From: Bin87 sp965115825
GTDB lineage: Bacteria; Chloroflexota; Dehalococcoidia; Lucifugimonadales; UBA3495
Length of the DNA stretch: 64,000 nucleotides
Direction: 5' to 3'
Assembly: GCA_965115825.1 (NCBI GenBank)
Contig: OZ220464.1
Span: forward strand, 310,001-374,000
Part shown: in pieces, positions 61,391 through 64,000 of the stretch
Position numbering within the stretch: the first letter of the stretch is position 1
Layout: the number at the start of each line of letters is the position of its first letter
The notes under the pieces: model-generated
What the model was told of the DNA's origin: nothing
What the model saw: only the letters and a program-made list of their open reading frames with translations
Database searches by the model: none
Program-made: the position numbers and the translations under genes

Positions 61391-62923
61391 ATGCTGGAGC
61401 GACTGCGACAACATTCTCTGCCGCCCTGGGCCATGGTCGCAGCCATCGCCACTGGCACCTTCATCACGGCCCTCGACCAGACCGTGGTGGTAACGGCCCT
61501 GCCGGCAGTAATGGCCGACCTCAAAATCCAGCTGGCCCGCATGGAAGCCGTTATCTGGGTCGTGACCGCTTACCTGCTGGGCTACACCGTAGCCATGCCG
61601 CTCATTGGGCGCTTGGCCGACGTGTACGGCTACACCCGTTTATATCAGTTCTCTCTGCTGATATTCAGCGTCGGCACGGTGCTGGTCGCGCTCTCGGGAG
61701 AATGGCAGTGGCTCAACGGCCATGTCAACAGCCTGGACCAAATCGTCATCGCCAGAGTGGTCCAGGCCGTCGGCGGCGGCGGCGCCGTGCCAATCAGCCT
61801 GGCCATCGCCGCCACTCTGGTAGCTCCCGAAAAACGCGGCCTTGCCCTCGGCATCGTCGCCGGCGCCGCCGAGGCCGGCAGCATGCTGGGGCCGGCCTAT
61901 GGCGGCGCGATTATCGAAATCTGGAGTTGGCGCGGCATCTTCTGGCTGAACGTCCCGCAGGCCGCCGTTATCGCCGTGGCTTTGCTCTACCTCCCCAACC
62001 AACGCTACGCCGACGCAAAAATGGACTATCGCGGGGCAATCGTGCTTACCGTCGCCCTGGTGCTCCTGTCTCTGGCCGCCGCCCACGAAGGCCTGTTCCG
62101 GTTGTCATCGTGGACGCCGTACTGGTTGCTGGTAGGATTCCTGGTCAGCACTGGGGTGCTGGTGGTTCTACAGCGGCGGTCAATGCAGCCCCTGTTGTCC
62201 GTCGCGCTGTTCCGGGCATGGGCCTTCGTAATGGCCAACGTATCCCAGCTGCTCGTAGGGATCGCCCTGATAGTAGCCATGGCTTCAATGGTGATAATGG
62301 CCAATACGGTCATGAACACCCCGGAGCGCCCCGTAAGTTCTTTCACGGCGGCGCTGTGGTTGCTGCGGATGACCGGCACGATCCCCGTATTCGCAGTGGT
62401 GGGCGGCTTGCTGCTGCGCTGGGTGGATGCCCGGTGGGTAACGATACCCGGCCTGGCCTTTGTCGCCGTCGGGATGTTCTTGGTAAGCGCATGGCCGATT
62501 GAGATTGCAGAGCCTCGGCTCACTCTGGATCTGATAATCGCCGGCGTCGGGTTCGGCCTGGTCATCGCTCCCCTGATGCACCGGGCCATAATGTCGGCCC
62601 CCGCGGACTACCGGGCAGTGTCCGCGTCAATGATTGTCGTAGCGCGCATGCTCGGCATGACGCTGGGAATGGCCGCATTGTCCGCCTGGGGGGTGAACGA
62701 GTTTTTGGCGATATTCGGCGACACGGTAGCCCTGCCGCTGCCCGAGCGTCAGAAAGTAATCAGCGCTGCCAGCCTCGAGCTTTTCCAGAGCTTCTTCCGC
62801 GCCGCTGCCCTCATCGCCGTACTGGCCATCGCGCCCGCGTTCCTCATGCGGGCCAGCCCCATAGAGCGGGAGGAAATGGCCGAAGCCGCCGCGGCTCAAC
62901 TTTCCGGCGGCGACCGGAGGTAA
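61391..62923 (+). CDS. DHA2 (EmrB/QacA, P55-like) MFS exporter
   Basis: 510 aa with 14 predicted membrane helices. Motif A-like GRLADVYGYTRLYQFS and the motif C-like GPAYGGAIIEIWSWRGIFWLN are clear, as in DHA2 drug/lipid exporters. It follows the LppX/LprG-like lipoprotein and precedes the aldo/keto reductase by 3 bp. The order lipoprotein-exporter is the same as lprG-p55 of mycobacteria. Substrate unknown. Confidence 0.9.
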   Translation: MLERLRQHSLPPWAMVAAIATGTFITALDQTVVVTALPAVMADLKIQLARMEAVIWVVTAYLLGYTVAMPLIGRLADVYGYTRLYQFSLLIFSVGTVLVALSGEWQWLNGHVNSLDQIVIARVVQAVGGGGAVPISLAIAATLVAPEKRGLALGIVAGAAEAGSMLGPAYGGAIIEIWSWRGIFWLNVPQAAVIAVALLYLPNQRYADAKMDYRGAIVLTVALVLLSLAAAHEGLFRLSSWTPYWLLVGFLVSTGVLVVLQRRSMQPLLSVALFRAWAFVMANVSQLLVGIALIVAMASMVIMANTVMNTPERPVSSFTAALWLLRMTGTIPVFAVVGGLLLRWVDARWVTIPGLAFVAVGMFLVSAWPIEIAEPRLTLDLIIAGVGFGLVIAPLMHRAIMSAPADYRAVSASMIVVARMLGMTLGMAALSAWGVNEFLAIFGDTVALPLPERQKVISAASLELFQSFFRAAALIAVLAIAPAFLMRASPIEREEMAEAAAAQLSGGDRR

Positions 62924-62926
62924 AGC

Positions 62927-63763
62927 ATGGAACGTAAGCGATTGGGCGCGTCCGGCGTGTCTGTCCCGGAGATTGGCCTGGGCACGTGGCGTTATACCGG
63001 AGGGCCGGAACCCCTGCGGCGCGGCGTTGAGCTGGGCGCCAATTTCATTGACACTGCCGAGATGTACCGCACGGAAGATGCGGTGGGAGAGGCGGTAGCC
63101 GGCATCCGGAAGCAGGTCTTCATCGCCACCAAAGTCCTGGGCAGCAACCTCCGCTACGACGCCGTGCTGCGGGCCGCCGAGCAAAGCCGGCGCCGGTTAG
63201 GCGTAGCTAAAATTGACCTGTATCAGCTTCACTGGCCCGACCCCCAGGTTCCCATCTCGGAAACCATGAAAGCCATGGAGCGGCTGGTCAGCGACGGGCT
63301 GGTGGATTACATCGGCGTCAGCAATTTCTCGGTGCAGGATATGGCGGAAGCCCAGGCGGCAATGCGCAATAACCCTATCGTGTCCAACCAGATCCTCTAC
63401 AACCTGCGCCGCCGCCGTGCCGAGCGGGACGTAATACCCTACTGCCGTGAGCGCGATATTGCCGTAATTGCCTATTCGCCGCTGCACGAGGGCGCGCTGA
63501 CCGGCAGCGAGGGCAACCGACCCGCCGCTGGCGTCCGCCGGGCTTTGGGGATGAACCGGAGCAGCCGGGAATTGGCGGACATCGCCGACGAGGTGGGCAA
63601 GACGGCGGCGCAAGTAGCCCTCAACTGGGTTGCCGACCAGCCCGGGATTATCGCCATACCAAAGTCCAACAGCGTAGCGCGGACGGAAGAGAACTGCGCA
63701 GCGTCGGGGTGGAGTCTTACCGCAGAGCAGCGGCGCCGATTGGATGCCGTGTTTCGGATTTAG
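62927..63763 (+). CDS. Aldo/keto reductase
   Basis: 278 aa, NADPH-dependent oxidoreductase of the AKR superfamily. The catalytic set is Asp in FIDTAEMY (about residue 42), Tyr (about 47), Lys in FIATKVLG (about 68) and His in LYQLHWPDP (about 102). GVSNFSVQDMAEAQ and IPKSNSV are NADPH-binding parts. The end converges on, and overlaps by a few bases, the partial minus gene to the right. It starts 3 bp after the exporter stop, so it belongs to that operon. Confidence 0.93.
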   Translation: MERKRLGASGVSVPEIGLGTWRYTGGPEPLRRGVELGANFIDTAEMYRTEDAVGEAVAGIRKQVFIATKVLGSNLRYDAVLRAAEQSRRRLGVAKIDLYQLHWPDPQVPISETMKAMERLVSDGLVDYIGVSNFSVQDMAEAQAAMRNNPIVSNQILYNLRRRRAERDVIPYCRERDIAVIAYSPLHEGALTGSEGNRPAAGVRRALGMNRSSRELADIADEVGKTAAQVALNWVADQPGIIAIPKSNSVARTEENCAASGWSLTAEQRRRLDAVFRI

Positions 63764-64000
63764 AGCCCGTAGCTGCCGACGGCTTGCCATTGCAGATCGG
63801 CGGCCCAGCGTCCCCCGCTCCAGTCGTCGCCGGCGGCGTTGGACTCAAAGCGCGTGAGAGCCAGGCGCCAGGCGCGGGTTATTTGAGAGACTTTCAGCTC
63901 ATCGGTAACCGCGCGGGCGAACTCTACGGCGCTGTCAAACACCGAGTCTGGCAGATTGGCATGGGAGAGCAGCGGGATCTGCGGTGGGAAGTCGGGGCCG
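63760..64000 (-). CDS. Partial hypothetical protein (continues past the window)
   Basis: About 79 C-terminal residues of a gene that runs off the right edge; the frame is open to 64000. Visible wording is helical (VFDSAVEFARAVTDELKVSQITRAWRLALTRFE) with a Trp/Gly-rich end (DDWSGGRWAADLQWQAVGSYGL). Not recognised. The stop overlaps the aldo/keto reductase stop on the other strand. Confidence 0.5.
   Translation of the reverse strand, partial: GPDFPPQIPLLSHANLPDSVFDSAVEFARAVTDELKVSQITRAWRLALTRFESNAAGDDWSGGRWAADLQWQAVGSYGL

Overview
The window is about 64 kb of high-GC bacterial chromosome with no rRNA, tRNA or CRISPR array that I could find. I judge it to be Chloroflexota-like (SAR202/Dehalococcoidia-type relatives are a reasonable guess). 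The reasons are the many lipoproteins and membrane-anchored proteins with long Thr-Pro stalks, frequent GTG/TTG starts, the DR0-like pdxS-pdxT-R3H ATPase-tmk neighbourhood, and high GC with runs of C-ending codons. This placement is inference; no marker gene for phylogeny was searched.

Layout. (1) 1-5.3 kb, + strand: a defence-type island with a type I methylase fused to a specificity domain (cut by the window edge), a small membrane protein, a DUF6978-like/DUF1828-1829 overlapping pair, a DUF4365 protein and an unrecognised 379-aa protein. (2) 5.3-15.0 kb: two thioredoxin-fold lipoproteins, a hypothetical, an SNase-like nuclease, argJ-argB for arginine synthesis, an AAA ATPase abutting a PIN-like nuclease, a coiled-coil protein and a class V aminotransferase. 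(3) 15.3-24.6 kb, - strand: five tandem paralogues of a single-pass surface protein with a variable minisatellite-encoded Pro/Thr stalk and plant-type leucine-rich repeats. Repeated intergenic modules separate them, and the cluster is flanked by related sequence. (4) 24.8-33.1 kb: an MFS carrier, a membrane protein, a 1117-aa subtilisin-like exoprotease, pth, and a secreted HExxH metallopeptidase-like lipoprotein. (5) 33-37 kb: tandem repeats, a duplicated zinc-finger fragment, a coiled-coil/nuclease-like protein, a MITE-like element and nudC. (6) 37.3-39.5 kb: the two ATPase genes of an oligopeptide-type ABC importer. (7) 39.5-43.3 kb: a tandem family of tiny two-helix membrane proteins, each with its own TTGACA-type promoter, decaying into duplicated pseudogenes. 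(8) 43.4-48.4 kb: repeat-rich DNA holding an SDR without its usual catalytic Ser/Tyr, a ROK sugar kinase, and an unusual Asn/Arg/His repeat protein behind a strong promoter and a 400-nt structured leader. (9) 48.4-63.8 kb, + strand, mostly housekeeping: pyrG, a TalC/Fsa-type transaldolase, rho, a two-component pair, an Ig-like secreted protein, pdxS-pdxT, an R3H/SpoIIIAA-like ATPase, tmk, a TolB-like lipoprotein, an LppX/LprG-like lipoprotein next to a 14-helix MFS exporter, and an aldo/keto reductase.

Three themes stand out. Several genes end or begin inside tandem repeats that copy the gene terminus into the neighbouring intergenic DNA. A short interspersed element built of GGATTT-type words occurs at least ten times, mostly near such duplications. 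By eye the + strand changes from G-rich to strongly C-rich near 26 kb and relaxes again near 59-61 kb, independent of gene orientation. The most novel-looking loci are the LRR stalk-protein array (15.3-24.6 kb), the small MWDK membrane-protein cluster (40.1-43.3 kb) and the repeat protein with its leader (46.5-48.2 kb).
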